A stretch of DNA of 64,000 bases from Microbacterium sp. MAH-37 (lineage in GTDB: Bacteria; Actinomycetota; Actinomycetes; Actinomycetales; Microbacteriaceae): contig NZ_WSEN01000008.1 of assembly GCF_009758255.1 (NCBI RefSeq), positions 329,639-393,638 on the forward strand. Reading direction: 5' to 3'. Position numbers and translations under genes: made by a program. Position 1 is the first letter of the stretch. Each line of letters begins with the position of its first letter. Below, piece by piece: positions 34,434 to 43,520 of the stretch. The notes below the pieces were generated by a model that saw nothing but the letters and a program-made list of their open reading frames with translations, did not search any database and had not been told where the DNA came from.

Positions 34434-35803
34434 CCCCCGAGGCTCCGGTCTCAACCGATGCGGGTTCTCCCGGCACCCCCACTGCTCCGGTCGGGGCGGT
34501 TGCGGGTGATCCGGTGACCCTGGCAGCTCCGGTCCCAACCGTTGCGGGTTCGGCCCCCGCACACCCGCAACGATCGAGACCGGAACAAAGTGGGGAGAGG
34601 GCCTCCCCCACAGCTCCGGTCCCAACGGATGCGGGTTCGGCCCCCGCACACCCGCAACCGTTGAGACCGGAGCCGGGAGAAGGTCACCGGATCGGGCGCT
34701 TCGAGGCCCGGCTGATCCGGGTGCCGCTGACGCGGCCCTGGGCGGCGGACGTGACCTCGGTCGGCGTGATCGCCACGCACGTCGTACGCGATGACGGCGC
34801 CGAGGGCTGGGGGTTCTCCTGGACGCCGCAGATCGGCGCCGAGGCAGTGCTCGCTCTGCTCGAGCACGACATCACCGATTTCGCGGTCGGGCGCAGCGCC
34901 GTGCCCGCCGAGATCTGGCAGCCGGCGTGGGAGCACCTGCACGAGGCGGGCGGTGGCGGGATCACGACGATCGCGCTGGCCGGTCTCGACCTGGCTCTGT
35001 GGGATGCTGCGGCACGCGCCGAGGGCCTGGCGGTGTCCGGCCTGCTCGGCACCCGGCGCTCCTCGGTGCGCTCCTACGGCAGCGGAGTGAACCTGCACTA
35101 CACGCAGGACGAGCTCGTCGCGCAGGTGCGGCGCTGGGTGGATGCCGGCTTCGACGCCGTGAAGGTGAAGGTCGGCAAGCCGGATGTCGCCGAGGACCTC
35201 GACCGGCTGATGGCCGTGCGCTCCGTGCTCGGCGCGGGCCGCGAGCTGATGATCGACGCCAACCAGCGCTGGTCGCTGGAGCGCGCGACGGCGTCGATGG
35301 AGGTGCTCGCCGCCGCCGATCCCGCCTGGATCGAAGAGCCGCTGCGGGCCGACGATCTCGCGGGGCACGCCGAGCTCGCGCGCCGGCTCCAGGCATCCAG
35401 CGGGGTGCCGATCGCGGTCGGAGAGAACCTTCACACCGTGTACAGGTTCGCCGACTTCCTGCGCGCAGGAGCGGCGCAGATCGTGCAGCCGAACATCGTG
35501 CGAGTGGGCGGCATCACCCCGTTCCTCGAGATCGCCTCACTCGCCACAGCGCACGGCGCGGCGCTGCACCCCCACCTGCTGCCCGAACTGTCTGGGCAGC
35601 TCGCCATGACGCTCGAGACCGACGTACTGGTCGAGGACGTGGAGGATGCCGGGTTCGGAACTCTCGGCGCCTTGAACGCCCCCTCGCCCGTGCGCATCGC
35701 GGACGGGCGGCTGACCGAGATGCCGCACGCCGGACTCGGAATGCGGTTCCGTGCGAGCCCGGCGCCCACCCCCGACGCGCGGCTCTCCTCCCCCGGCTCC
35801 TGA
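34430..35803 (+). CDS. Enolase-superfamily enzyme, probable galactarolactone cycloisomerase or sugar-acid dehydratase
   Basis: Mandelate racemase/muconate-lactonising family, 457 residues from the coupled GTG at 34430. Active-site features: Lys-x-Lys in AVKVKVGKPD, metal ligands in MIDANQRW, WIEEPL and AVGENL, and a late His in LHPHLLPEL. Between a uronate dehydrogenase and KdgD, opening galactarolactone to 5-keto-4-deoxyglucarate is the best role, and would explain the lack of a lactonase here. Residues about 4-83 are Pro/Ala/Thr-rich and encoded by family-C palindromic repeats; the fold begins near RIGRFEARLIRV. An internal TTG near 34662 could be a later start. Confidence 0.78.
   Translation: MTPEAPVSTDAGSPGTPTAPVGAVAGDPVTLAAPVPTVAGSAPAHPQRSRPEQSGERASPTAPVPTDAGSAPAHPQPLRPEPGEGHRIGRFEARLIRVPLTRPWAADVTSVGVIATHVVRDDGAEGWGFSWTPQIGAEAVLALLEHDITDFAVGRSAVPAEIWQPAWEHLHEAGGGGITTIALAGLDLALWDAAARAEGLAVSGLLGTRRSSVRSYGSGVNLHYTQDELVAQVRRWVDAGFDAVKVKVGKPDVAEDLDRLMAVRSVLGAGRELMIDANQRWSLERATASMEVLAAADPAWIEEPLRADDLAGHAELARRLQASSGVPIAVGENLHTVYRFADFLRAGAAQIVQPNIVRVGGITPFLEIASLATAHGAALHPHLLPELSGQLAMTLETDVLVEDVEDAGFGTLGALNAPSPVRIADGRLTEMPHAGLGMRFRASPAPTPDARLSSPGS
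34441..34672. repeat. REP-like palindrome family C inside an open frame
   Basis: Two full inverted repeats (34529-34582 and 34613-34671) and one or two half elements. Arms read CTCCGGTC-CAAC-G-TGCGGGT and ACCCGCAAC--T-GAGACCGG around a CGGCCCCCGCAC loop. All lie in frame after the start of the enolase gene, encoding an about 80-residue Pro/Ala-rich extension. A related element occurs at 43521-43575. Confidence 0.88.
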
Positions 35804-35881
35804 GCGAGGAGCGCAGCGACGAGACGAAGGACGCCCACCTCAGACCCTTCGTCCCTTCGTCTCGCTGCGCTCGCTCAGGAC
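35800..35881. repeat. REP-like palindrome family B at the end of the enolase gene
   Basis: CTCCTGAGCGAGGAGCGCAG...GACGAAGGACG and CGTCCCTTCGTCTCGCTGCG...CGCTCAGGAC form a long imperfect inverted repeat. Its first bases (CTCCTGA) supply the stop codon of the enolase gene. The repeat separates that gene from the aldehyde dehydrogenase within the operon. Confidence 0.85.
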
Positions 35882-35918
35882 CCGGCCTCCTCCGCACATT
35901 GAAAGGACTCCCCTCCTC

Positions 35919-37367
35919 ATGACCACGACTCCCGAAGAACTCGAAGCACTCGTCGCGGCAGCATCCGCCGCTGCTCCGGTCTGGCGCACCTCCGCGGCCG
36001 ACACGCGCGCGGCCTGGCTGCGGGCGATCGCGGACGGCCTCGACGCCGCGGCCGACGAGCTCGTGCCGATCGCCGACCGCGAGACCCGGCTCGGCGAGAC
36101 GCGGCTGCGCGGCGAGGTCGCCCGTACCACCGGGCAGCTCCGCCTGTTCGCGACGGTCGTCGAAGAGGGCTCGTACCTCGAGCTGACCGTCGACGACGCG
36201 GATGCTGCGGCAGCGCGCCCCGAGCTGCGCCGGCTGCTCACCGGCGTAGGCCCCGTCGCGGTGTTCTCGGCCTCGAACTTCCCGTTCGCGTTCTCGGTGT
36301 GCGGCGGCGACACGGCCTCGGCACTCGCGGCGGGCAACCCGGTGATCGTGAAGGCGCACTCCGGGCACCCGGAGCTGTCCCGCCGCACGGCCGCGATCGC
36401 CGCCGAGTCGCTGCGCGCGGCGGGCGCTCCGGCCGGCTCGCTCGCTCTGGTGGAGGGCCGCGATGCCGGGAACGCGCTCGTGCAGCATCCGGTCGTGCAG
36501 GCCGCTGGCTTCACCGGATCGCTGACCGGCGGCCGCGCCCTGTTCGACCTGGCGGTCGGGCGACCGGACCCCATCCCGTTCTACGGGGAGCTCGGCTCGA
36601 TCAACCCGGTCGTGCTGACCCCTGCCGCCGTCGCCGCGCGCGGCGCGGAGCTGGCGGCCGGCCTCGCCGCCTCGTTCACCCTCGGCAGCGGGCAGTTCTG
36701 CACCAAGCCCGGCGTGGTCTTCGTGCCGGCGGATGCCGGATTCGAGGCATCCCTCGCGGCAGCCGCGGCCGATACCTCCGGCGGCCCGCTGCTCACCGAG
36801 CGGATCACCGATGCCTTCCCGGCGGGGGTCGGCGCGCTGACCTCCGACCCGTCCGTCGCCGTCGTCGGCTATGGCGCGGAGACAGCCGACGGCGCTCGGC
36901 CGGTCGTGCTGTCGACGGATGCCGCGGCTGTCGCCGCCCGCCCGCAGGTGCTGCTCGAGGAGGTCTTCGGCCCCGCCACGCTGCTGGTGCGATATGCCGA
37001 CGAGGCCGAGCTGCACGCAGCGCTGCGCGCGGTGCCGGGCAGCCTCACCGCGACGTTGCACGCTGAGGCATCCGACGAGGTGGGCGAGACGCTCGAGCTG
37101 CTGCAGTCGCGCGCCGGGCGCGTGCTGTTCTCGGGATGGCCGACCGGCGTCGCCGTCACCTGGTCGCAGCAGCACGGCGGCCCGTGGCCGGCGACCACCT
37201 CGCTGCACACCTCTGTGGGAGCAACCGCCATCCGCCGGTTCCTTCGGCCGGTCGTGTTCCAGGACGCCCCGGCGCGGCTGCTGCCTCCGGAGCTGCGCGA
37301 CGAGTCGCTCGCCCGGCTGCCGCACCGCCGCAACGGCGTGCTCATCGTGCCGGCGGCATCCCGATGA
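35919..37367 (+). CDS. Alpha-ketoglutarate semialdehyde dehydrogenase family
   Basis: Aldehyde dehydrogenase of 482 residues oxidising 2,5-dioxopentanoate to alpha-ketoglutarate, the last step of the oxidative uronate route. Catalytic Cys261 (GQFCTKPG), Glu224 (YGELGSINP) and oxyanion Asn120 (ASNFPFAFS) are visible. The ELGS(I/V)NPV and SLTGGRALFD blocks fit the KGSADH type rather than betaine-aldehyde enzymes. The ATG at 35919 has AAAGGA about 11 bases upstream. Its TGA overlaps the next ATG. Confidence 0.85.
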   Translation: MTTTPEELEALVAAASAAAPVWRTSAADTRAAWLRAIADGLDAAADELVPIADRETRLGETRLRGEVARTTGQLRLFATVVEEGSYLELTVDDADAAAARPELRRLLTGVGPVAVFSASNFPFAFSVCGGDTASALAAGNPVIVKAHSGHPELSRRTAAIAAESLRAAGAPAGSLALVEGRDAGNALVQHPVVQAAGFTGSLTGGRALFDLAVGRPDPIPFYGELGSINPVVLTPAAVAARGAELAAGLAASFTLGSGQFCTKPGVVFVPADAGFEASLAAAAADTSGGPLLTERITDAFPAGVGALTSDPSVAVVGYGAETADGARPVVLSTDAAAVAARPQVLLEEVFGPATLLVRYADEAELHAALRAVPGSLTATLHAEASDEVGETLELLQSRAGRVLFSGWPTGVAVTWSQQHGGPWPATTSLHTSVGATAIRRFLRPVVFQDAPARLLPPELRDESLARLPHRRNGVLIVPAASR

Positions 37368-38059
37368 CGTACCACCTCGCCGGCGACTCGACCGTCGCTC
37401 CGATGAAGCCGAGCGAGGAGCCTATGTCGGGGTGGGGGCACGCCCTCGACGCGTTCGTCGACGCGCCGGTGCGCAACCTCGCCTTCGGCGGGGCCACCAC
37501 CGAGACATTCATCGAGTCCGGTTCGTGGGGGCGCCTGATCGACGAGGTCGTTCCCGGCGACACCGTCGTGATCCAGTTCGGGCACAACGATCAGAAGCAT
37601 CCGGAGCTCCTCGCCTCGCGCGGCGGGTACATCGACCGGCTGCGCGGCTTCGTCACCGAAACCCGGGAACGCGGGGCGACGGCGGTGCTGTGCACCTCGG
37701 TCGAGCGGCGCTGGTTCGACGGCGACCACGTCGTACCGAGTCACGGCGACTATCCGAACGCGGTCCGCGACCTCGCGCATGAGCTGGACGCGCCGCTGAT
37801 CGACCTCACGGTGTTCACGACCTGGCTGTACGAGGACCTCGGGGATGCGGCATCCGCTCTGCTGCTGTCGCACTACGCGCCCGGCGAGACGGAGGCCTGG
37901 CCCGACGGTCTCGCCGATGACACGCACTTCCGGTTCGAGGGCGCACGACGCGTGGCGGCGTTCGTCGCCCGCTCGCTGCGCGCGATCGAGCGTCGCGACG
38001 GCGACGCGCCGCCCCGCGGCGCCGGCGCAGCTGTATCGGCACCCGCACCCGCACCGTAA
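37364..38059 (+). CDS. Rhamnogalacturonan acetylesterase-like SGNH hydrolase (CE12)
   Basis: A 231-residue SGNH-fold esterase expected to remove acetyl groups from galacturonate in RG-I fragments. The four blocks are present: GDSTVAP (Ser9), the Gly in AFGGATTETF, GHND (Asn75) and DDTHF (Asp185 or Asp186, His188). It matches the CE12/YesT group by length and motifs. There is no signal peptide, so it would act on imported oligomers, whereas the CE12 domain of the large lyase is secreted. The last 25 residues are low complexity (Ala/Pro/Gly). Last gene of the operon that starts at 31221. Confidence 0.88.
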   Translation: MTYHLAGDSTVAPMKPSEEPMSGWGHALDAFVDAPVRNLAFGGATTETFIESGSWGRLIDEVVPGDTVVIQFGHNDQKHPELLASRGGYIDRLRGFVTETRERGATAVLCTSVERRWFDGDHVVPSHGDYPNAVRDLAHELDAPLIDLTVFTTWLYEDLGDAASALLLSHYAPGETEAWPDGLADDTHFRFEGARRVAAFVARSLRAIERRDGDAPPRGAGAAVSAPAPAP

Positions 38060-38170
38060 GGTTGCGCGTGCCCTTGCACCTGGCGGACGATCCGACGGAT
38101 GGCGGCGAACACGCCGCCATCTCTGCCGCCATCTGCAGATCGGTCCGCCACCCGCGAGAGGGTCGACTCG

Positions 38171-38184
38171 GGAAAGCGCTTCCC
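38171..38184. promoter_or_regulatory. Shared 14-bp LacI-type operator, copy 3
   Basis: GGAAAGCGCTTCCC, identical to the copy at 31038, placed 15 bases before the GH35 start. The spacing to the start codon is the same as at 21031-21044, which suggests the same regulator acts at both promoters. Confidence 0.87.
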
Positions 38185-38198
38185 GGTAGGCTGACGCC

Positions 38199-39944
38199 AT
38201 GACCTCCCGCTTCGCCATCGGCGAGACCGATTTCCTGCTCGACGGGCAGCCGCACCGCATCATCTCCGGCGCGATGCACTACCCGCGGATCCACCCCGAG
38301 CAGTGGCGCGACCGCATCCGCAAAGCCCGCCTGATGGGGCTGAACGCGATCGAGACGTACGTCGCCTGGAACGCCCACGAACCGGTGAAGGGCCAGTGGC
38401 GCGAGGACGGCGACGTCGACCTCGGCCGCTTCCTCGATCTCATCGCCGAGGAGGGCATGCACGCCATCGTGCGTCCCGGTCCGTACATCTGCGCGGAGTG
38501 GCACAACGGCGGCCTTCCCACCTGGCTGACCAGCGCGGGCATGCGACTGCGCAGCAGCGATCCGCGCTACCTCGCCGAGGTCATCCCGTACCTCGAGAGG
38601 GTCAACGCGATCGTCGCGCCGCGGCAGATCGACCGCGGTGGCAGCGTCATCCTGGTGCAGATCGAGAACGAGTACGGCGCCTACGGCAGCGACAAGGAGT
38701 ACCTGTCCGAGCTCATCCGCGTCACGCGCGAGAAGGGCATCACCGTGCCGCTCACACAGGTCGACCAGCCGATCCCGCACATGCTCGAGAACGGCGCGCA
38801 CCCCGAGCTGCACAAGACCGGATCGTTCGGATCGCGTGTCGACGAACGCCTCGCCACCCTGCGCGAGCACCAGCCGACGGGCCCGCTGATGTGCATGGAG
38901 TTCTGGTGCGGCTGGTTCGACCACTGGGGCGAGAAGCACCACACCACGACCTTCGCCGACAGCGCCGCCGACCTCGACCGGCTGCTGGAGGCCGGGGCAT
39001 CCGTGAACATCTACATGGTGCACGGCGGCACGAACTTCGGTCTGACGAACGGGGCGAACGACTCCGGCCGCTACCTGCCGATGGTGACGAGCTACGACTA
39101 CGACGCCCCGATCACCGAGTCAGGTGACGTGACCGAGAAGTTCCGCGCGTTCCGCGACGTGATCGCGAAGCATGCGCCGGTGCCCGACGAGCCGCTGCCG
39201 GAGCCGGCGGAGGCCCCGGAGCTGACGGTTCCGCTGCTCACGACGGGCGACCCACTGGAGGCCGTCGCGACCGATCGCGGCCTCTTCGACACGCCGCCGA
39301 CCTTCGACGAGCTCGGCTCCGACCTGGTGCTCGCTGAGTATTCGGCCGCGCTGCCTGGCACGGCCGGCGTGCTCGACGCCGAAGTGCGCGACTACGCCTG
39401 GGTCGCGGTCGACGACCGCGCCGCCGGCATCCTGCAGCGCACGATCGGCGATCTGTCGCTCGCGATCCCCGCCGGCGCCGAACTGCGGATGCTGGTCGAG
39501 GAGACCGGCCGGGTGAACTACGACCACAAGCTCGGTGAGGCGAAGGGCCTGATCGGCGCCCCGATGCTGGACGGCGAGCCTCTGCCCGGCCCCTGGCGGG
39601 TGCGGACGTTCGACGTTCCTGCGCTCACGCAGGCGGTGTCGGATGCCGCGGCCGAGCCGGCCGGCGCCCGCGTCGCCGGGCCCGCGGGCCTTCGGGCATC
39701 CTTCGATCTCGACGCCCCGGCGGACCTGTTCCTCGACACCGCGGGCTGGGGCAAGGGATACGCCTGGGTTAACGGGTTCTTCCTGGGCCGCTACTGGCGC
39801 CGGGGGCCGCAGCGCACCCTGTTCGTGCCGGGACCGGCGACCAGGGCAGGGACGAACGAGGTGATCGTCGTCGAGCTGGAGACCATGACCGACCCGACCG
39901 TGCGGTTCGTCGCGCGACCGGATCTCGGTCACGAGGTGGAGTGA
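38199..39944 (+). CDS. GH35 beta-galactosidase 1
   Basis: Retaining beta-galactosidase of 581 residues. Acid/base Glu158 in VQIENEYG and nucleophile Glu234 in MCMEFWCGWFDHWG are clear; the front half is the TIM barrel and the rest beta-sandwich domains ending in a GKGYAWVNGFFLGRYW ligand-binding jelly roll. No signal peptide, so it probably trims galactose from imported galactan or arabinogalactan side-chain fragments of RG-I. A 14-base operator lies just upstream. Its stop nearly overlaps the start of the serine hydrolase gene. Confidence 0.94.
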   Translation: MTSRFAIGETDFLLDGQPHRIISGAMHYPRIHPEQWRDRIRKARLMGLNAIETYVAWNAHEPVKGQWREDGDVDLGRFLDLIAEEGMHAIVRPGPYICAEWHNGGLPTWLTSAGMRLRSSDPRYLAEVIPYLERVNAIVAPRQIDRGGSVILVQIENEYGAYGSDKEYLSELIRVTREKGITVPLTQVDQPIPHMLENGAHPELHKTGSFGSRVDERLATLREHQPTGPLMCMEFWCGWFDHWGEKHHTTTFADSAADLDRLLEAGASVNIYMVHGGTNFGLTNGANDSGRYLPMVTSYDYDAPITESGDVTEKFRAFRDVIAKHAPVPDEPLPEPAEAPELTVPLLTTGDPLEAVATDRGLFDTPPTFDELGSDLVLAEYSAALPGTAGVLDAEVRDYAWVAVDDRAAGILQRTIGDLSLAIPAGAELRMLVEETGRVNYDHKLGEAKGLIGAPMLDGEPLPGPWRVRTFDVPALTQAVSDAAAEPAGARVAGPAGLRASFDLDAPADLFLDTAGWGKGYAWVNGFFLGRYWRRGPQRTLFVPGPATRAGTNEVIVVELETMTDPTVRFVARPDLGHEVE

Positions 39945-39946
39945 CC

Positions 39947-40918
39947 ATGGCCTCCGAATTCGACGCCGCGTTCGACTGGGTGCGCAGGCACGTGGACGCC
40001 GACCGGCTGCCGCACGCTGTGCTGGGCGTGGCCACGGCGGACGGTGTCGTCGCGCTCGACGCAGTCGGCGACGTGAGCGTGGATGACTCGTTCCTGCTGT
40101 TCTCCATCACGAAGGTGCTCACCGGCATCACCGCCGCACGGGCGATCGAGCGGGGGCTGCTGACGCCGAACACGCCGCTGACCGACGCCCTGCCGGAGTT
40201 CGGCGCCAACCGCGACGACGTCGTGCGGCTGTGGCACCTGGTTTCGCACACCTCCGGCATCTCCGAGCCCGACCTCGACACGGCCGTGCCGCTGCGCACC
40301 GAGCTGCTCACCCGAGGCCGCGACTTCGTCGCCGGTGCCGCGTCGCGCTACTCCACTCTGGCGTTCGAGGGCGTCGCCGCGCTGATCGAGCATGCGACAG
40401 GTCACAGCTGGGATGCCGGCGTGCGCGAGTGGGCGGGAGAGGTCGGCGCCGGCGGGCTGACGCTCGATCCGGAGCAGTACGTGCCGATCCGGGACGCGGC
40501 GGCCGCGGGCGTCGACCTCGACCGGTTCCTCGCCACGCGGGCGCCCGGCGCCGGTCTCGCCGGCACCGCCGCCGACCTGCTGGCCGTGGGAAGCGATCTG
40601 CTGCGCATCGGGCGGGGCGAGCCCGGCATCCTGTCGCCGTCGACGCTGGCGATGATGCGACGTCCGCTCACCGGCGACATCCCGCGGCTGGAGCCCTACC
40701 TCGCCGAGCGCGGCCAGGACTGGGGCTTCACGTTCAACCTGCGCACGCGTGCGCCGGGGCTGATCGACCGCGACGTGTACGGGCACGGCGGCTGGTCGGG
40801 CACGGAGTTCTGGGTGCATCCGACCGCTGGCGTGTGCTGGGTGCTGCTGACCGCGCAGGCGCAGCGACCCGGCATCGACGCCGACCAGCTCGACAACGCG
40901 ATCGTGGCGGCGCTGTGA
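39947..40918 (+). CDS. Beta-lactamase-fold serine hydrolase
   Basis: A 323-residue enzyme of the class C beta-lactamase/esterase EstB family. The SxxK nucleophile motif SITK is at Ser53/Lys56, a Tyr-containing second motif (SRYSTLAFEG) follows at about 135, and HGGWSG near residue 280 replaces KTG. The substrate is probably an ester or peptide-like compound, not an antibiotic. ATG 39947 has GGAG five bases upstream; a GTG at 39941 overlapping the GH35 stop is also possible. No signal peptide. Part of a GH35 operon, so a role on acylated sugars is plausible. Confidence 0.82.
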   Translation: MASEFDAAFDWVRRHVDADRLPHAVLGVATADGVVALDAVGDVSVDDSFLLFSITKVLTGITAARAIERGLLTPNTPLTDALPEFGANRDDVVRLWHLVSHTSGISEPDLDTAVPLRTELLTRGRDFVAGAASRYSTLAFEGVAALIEHATGHSWDAGVREWAGEVGAGGLTLDPEQYVPIRDAAAAGVDLDRFLATRAPGAGLAGTAADLLAVGSDLLRIGRGEPGILSPSTLAMMRRPLTGDIPRLEPYLAERGQDWGFTFNLRTRAPGLIDRDVYGHGGWSGTEFWVHPTAGVCWVLLTAQAQRPGIDADQLDNAIVAAL

Positions 40919-41045
40919 GTGGCGCGGCGCGCCTCGAGCGACGTCGGCAGGGAGTTCGGTCGGCGGCATCCGGTTCGCTCGGCGGACGGATGCGGCGAGC
41001 GCGGTGCGCGACGAGCGGCTGCTCGGCGGCGGGCACGATCCGCTC

Positions 41046-41146
41046 ACGTCGCAGTTCGGCCCGCTTCGAGCGTGCGCTCCCTACTCGGGTCGCAGTACGT
41101 CCCGCGCCGAGCGCCCGGAAGCGGAACGAAGTGCGACCTGAGGGCG
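41046..41146. repeat. REP-like palindrome family A
   Basis: GTCGCAGTTCGGCCCGCTTC, then GGGTCGCAGTACGTCCCGC and an answering GCGGAACGAAGTGCGACCTGA arm. The 253-base gap 40919-41171 otherwise shows no gene. The element directly precedes the second GH35 gene. Confidence 0.8.
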
Positions 41147-41171
41147 GCGCAGTGAAGACGGAGCGGGCGGA

Positions 41172-43469
41172 ATGACCATCGAGAGCAGCTGCCCCACCGG
41201 CATCCTGACCGTGACGCATCGTCCCTTCGCCGGCCCGGCCGTGCCGAGTGCGCTGCCGGCGCCCGGCGATGCCGCCCGCGGACTCGCGCTCACCGACCGC
41301 GCCGTGCTGCGCGACGGCGTGCCGTTCGTGCCGGTCTCTGGCGAGCTGCATTTCAGCCGGATGCCACGCGAGCGCTGGGCCGAGCGGCTGGGACAGCTGC
41401 GCGCTGCGGGCGTCACGCTCGCCTCGACGTACGTGTTCTGGAATCACCACTCCACCGCCCGCGGCGAGGCGCGCTTCGACGGCGCGCTCGACGTGGGCGC
41501 GTTCGTCGACGAGGTCGCGGATGCCGGACTCGAGCTCGTGCTGCGCATCGGCCCGTGGGCGCACGGTGAGTCGCGCAACGGTGGCTTCCCGGACTGGGTG
41601 CAGCAACAGCCCGTGCAGCACCGCAGCGACGACCCGGCCTATCTGGAACTGGTGCGCGAGTGGTTCGGGCAGCTCGCCGCGGCGCTGGACGGACGGGCAC
41701 GCCCCGGTGGCCCGATCGTGGCGATCCAGCTCGAGAACGAGCTCTACGACCGGCCGGAGCACCTCGTCACCCTCAAGAGGCTCGCGCGCGAGGCCGGGAT
41801 GTCGGCACCCCTGTGGACCGCGACCGCCTGGGGCGGCGCACAGCTGCCGGCGGGCGAGGTGGTGCCGCTGTTCGGCGGCTACGCCGACGGCTTCTGGGCC
41901 GACCCGGGAGACGACTGGGACCCGTCGTTCCGCGCGCACTTCCTGCCCTCGCACGAGTGGGACGACCCCGGCGTCGGCGCCGATGTGCGCGCGTCACAGG
42001 GGTTCGCGGCATCCTCCGGCACCGCCGAGCTGCACGGCTTCCCGCCCGCGACCTGCGAGCTCGGCTCCGGCATGGCCGCGGCCTATCACCGCCGTCCCGT
42101 GCTGTCCGCGCGCGACGTCGCCGCACTCGCGCATGTGAAGATCGGCAACGGCTCGGCCTGGCAGGGCTACTACATGTTCGCCGGCGGCCGGAACCCGGTG
42201 CTGCGGATGCAGGAGACCCAGGACACCGGGTATCCGAACGATCTGCCCGAGTGGGGCTACGACTTCCACGCCCCGATCGGAGAGTCCGGCGACCTGCATC
42301 CGTCCGCCGCGGAGCTACGTGCGCAGCACGCGTTCCTGGCGTCGTTCGGGGCGCAGCTGGGCGGCATGTCGTCGTCGCTGCCCGATGACCGTCCCCGCGA
42401 CGCCGACGACCTCGAGACGCTGCGCTGGGCGCTGCGCTCCGACGGCGAGTCCGGGTTCGTGGTGATCTCGCACCACCGCCCGCATGAGCAGGTCTCCCCC
42501 GTGCGCGACGTGCAGCTGCAGGTGAAGCTCGCGTCCCCGCTCCCGGGGAATGTCGCAATTGGTCGCATCAGCACGCCGGATACGGCAAACAGGGACATCC
42601 CCCAGGGGGAGGGCGGTGGGACGATCGTGCTGCCGTCGCGGCCCGTCGACATCCCGCCGGGCACGCTCGCACGATGGCCGATCGGGCTGCGGCTCGGGTG
42701 GACCAGACTGCGCTGGGCGACGGCGTCGGCGTATGCCCTGCTGCCGGGCGACGTCCTCGTGCTGATCGCCGATCCCGGCATCCCCGCCGAGATCGCGATC
42801 GATGACGAGCCCCCGCGGGTGATCGAGCCCGGCATCCACCGGATCGGCTCCGCGACCGTGCTGCTGCTGGCAGACGCGACGGATGCCTGGCTGCTGGGCG
42901 ACACCCTCTGGGACTGCGACGGGCAGCTGACCTGGGACGGCCGCGATGTGCGCGTCCGCGACGCATCGCGACTGCGACGCTTCGACCCGGATGCCGGCTG
43001 GCAGGAGTTGCCGGTGCCGGCATCCGACCCGCCCCGGCACGTCGAGATCCGGCGGATGCGGGACGGCGGTGCGCCACCGGCCGACTACGGTTTCGGAGGC
43101 GCGCGGCATCGCGCACCCGCCCCCGAGGTCTTCGACGACCTCGCCGCCGTCTTCACTCTCGACCTCGGCGACTGGTCTGGTGATGCGGTGCTCGACATCG
43201 ACTGGGCCGGCGACGTCGGTCAGCTGCGCGTGGACGGCAGAACTGTCGACGACCGTTACTGGGACGGCACCCGCTGGTCGGTGTCGCTCCGCGACGTCGG
43301 AGCCATTCCGGACAGCCGCGTCGCGCTGCACGTGCTGCCGCTGTCCGCACGCAGCACGGTCTGGCTGCCGCCGTCCGCTCGCGCTGCACTGCAGGCATCC
43401 GACGCCGCGCTCTGCGCGGTCACGGCTGTGACGCTGCGCACGCGAGGCGAATGGATGCCCGTGGGCTGA
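41172..43469 (+). CDS. GH35 family beta-galactosidase-like enzyme 2
   Basis: A 765-residue GH35-clan enzyme more divergent than the first. The barrel (about residues 45-370) contains FVPVSGELHFSRMPRERWAE, acid/base Glu190 in AIQLENELYD and probable nucleophile Glu296 in ATCELGSGM. The back half holds beta-sandwich domains with WLLGDTLWDCDGQ and a terminal LRVDGRTVDDRYWDG region. No signal peptide. The start has GGAGCGGGCGG just upstream. It probably cleaves a galactosyl or related linkage not handled by the first enzyme; specificity is not readable. Confidence 0.82.
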   Translation: MTIESSCPTGILTVTHRPFAGPAVPSALPAPGDAARGLALTDRAVLRDGVPFVPVSGELHFSRMPRERWAERLGQLRAAGVTLASTYVFWNHHSTARGEARFDGALDVGAFVDEVADAGLELVLRIGPWAHGESRNGGFPDWVQQQPVQHRSDDPAYLELVREWFGQLAAALDGRARPGGPIVAIQLENELYDRPEHLVTLKRLAREAGMSAPLWTATAWGGAQLPAGEVVPLFGGYADGFWADPGDDWDPSFRAHFLPSHEWDDPGVGADVRASQGFAASSGTAELHGFPPATCELGSGMAAAYHRRPVLSARDVAALAHVKIGNGSAWQGYYMFAGGRNPVLRMQETQDTGYPNDLPEWGYDFHAPIGESGDLHPSAAELRAQHAFLASFGAQLGGMSSSLPDDRPRDADDLETLRWALRSDGESGFVVISHHRPHEQVSPVRDVQLQVKLASPLPGNVAIGRISTPDTANRDIPQGEGGGTIVLPSRPVDIPPGTLARWPIGLRLGWTRLRWATASAYALLPGDVLVLIADPGIPAEIAIDDEPPRVIEPGIHRIGSATVLLLADATDAWLLGDTLWDCDGQLTWDGRDVRVRDASRLRRFDPDAGWQELPVPASDPPRHVEIRRMRDGGAPPADYGFGGARHRAPAPEVFDDLAAVFTLDLGDWSGDAVLDIDWAGDVGQLRVDGRTVDDRYWDGTRWSVSLRDVGAIPDSRVALHVLPLSARSTVWLPPSARAALQASDAALCAVTAVTLRTRGEWMPVG

Positions 43470-43520
43470 GGCGCGGCACGGGCCACGCCGGGCACGACCT
43501 GATCGCAATACTCGTCGCTT

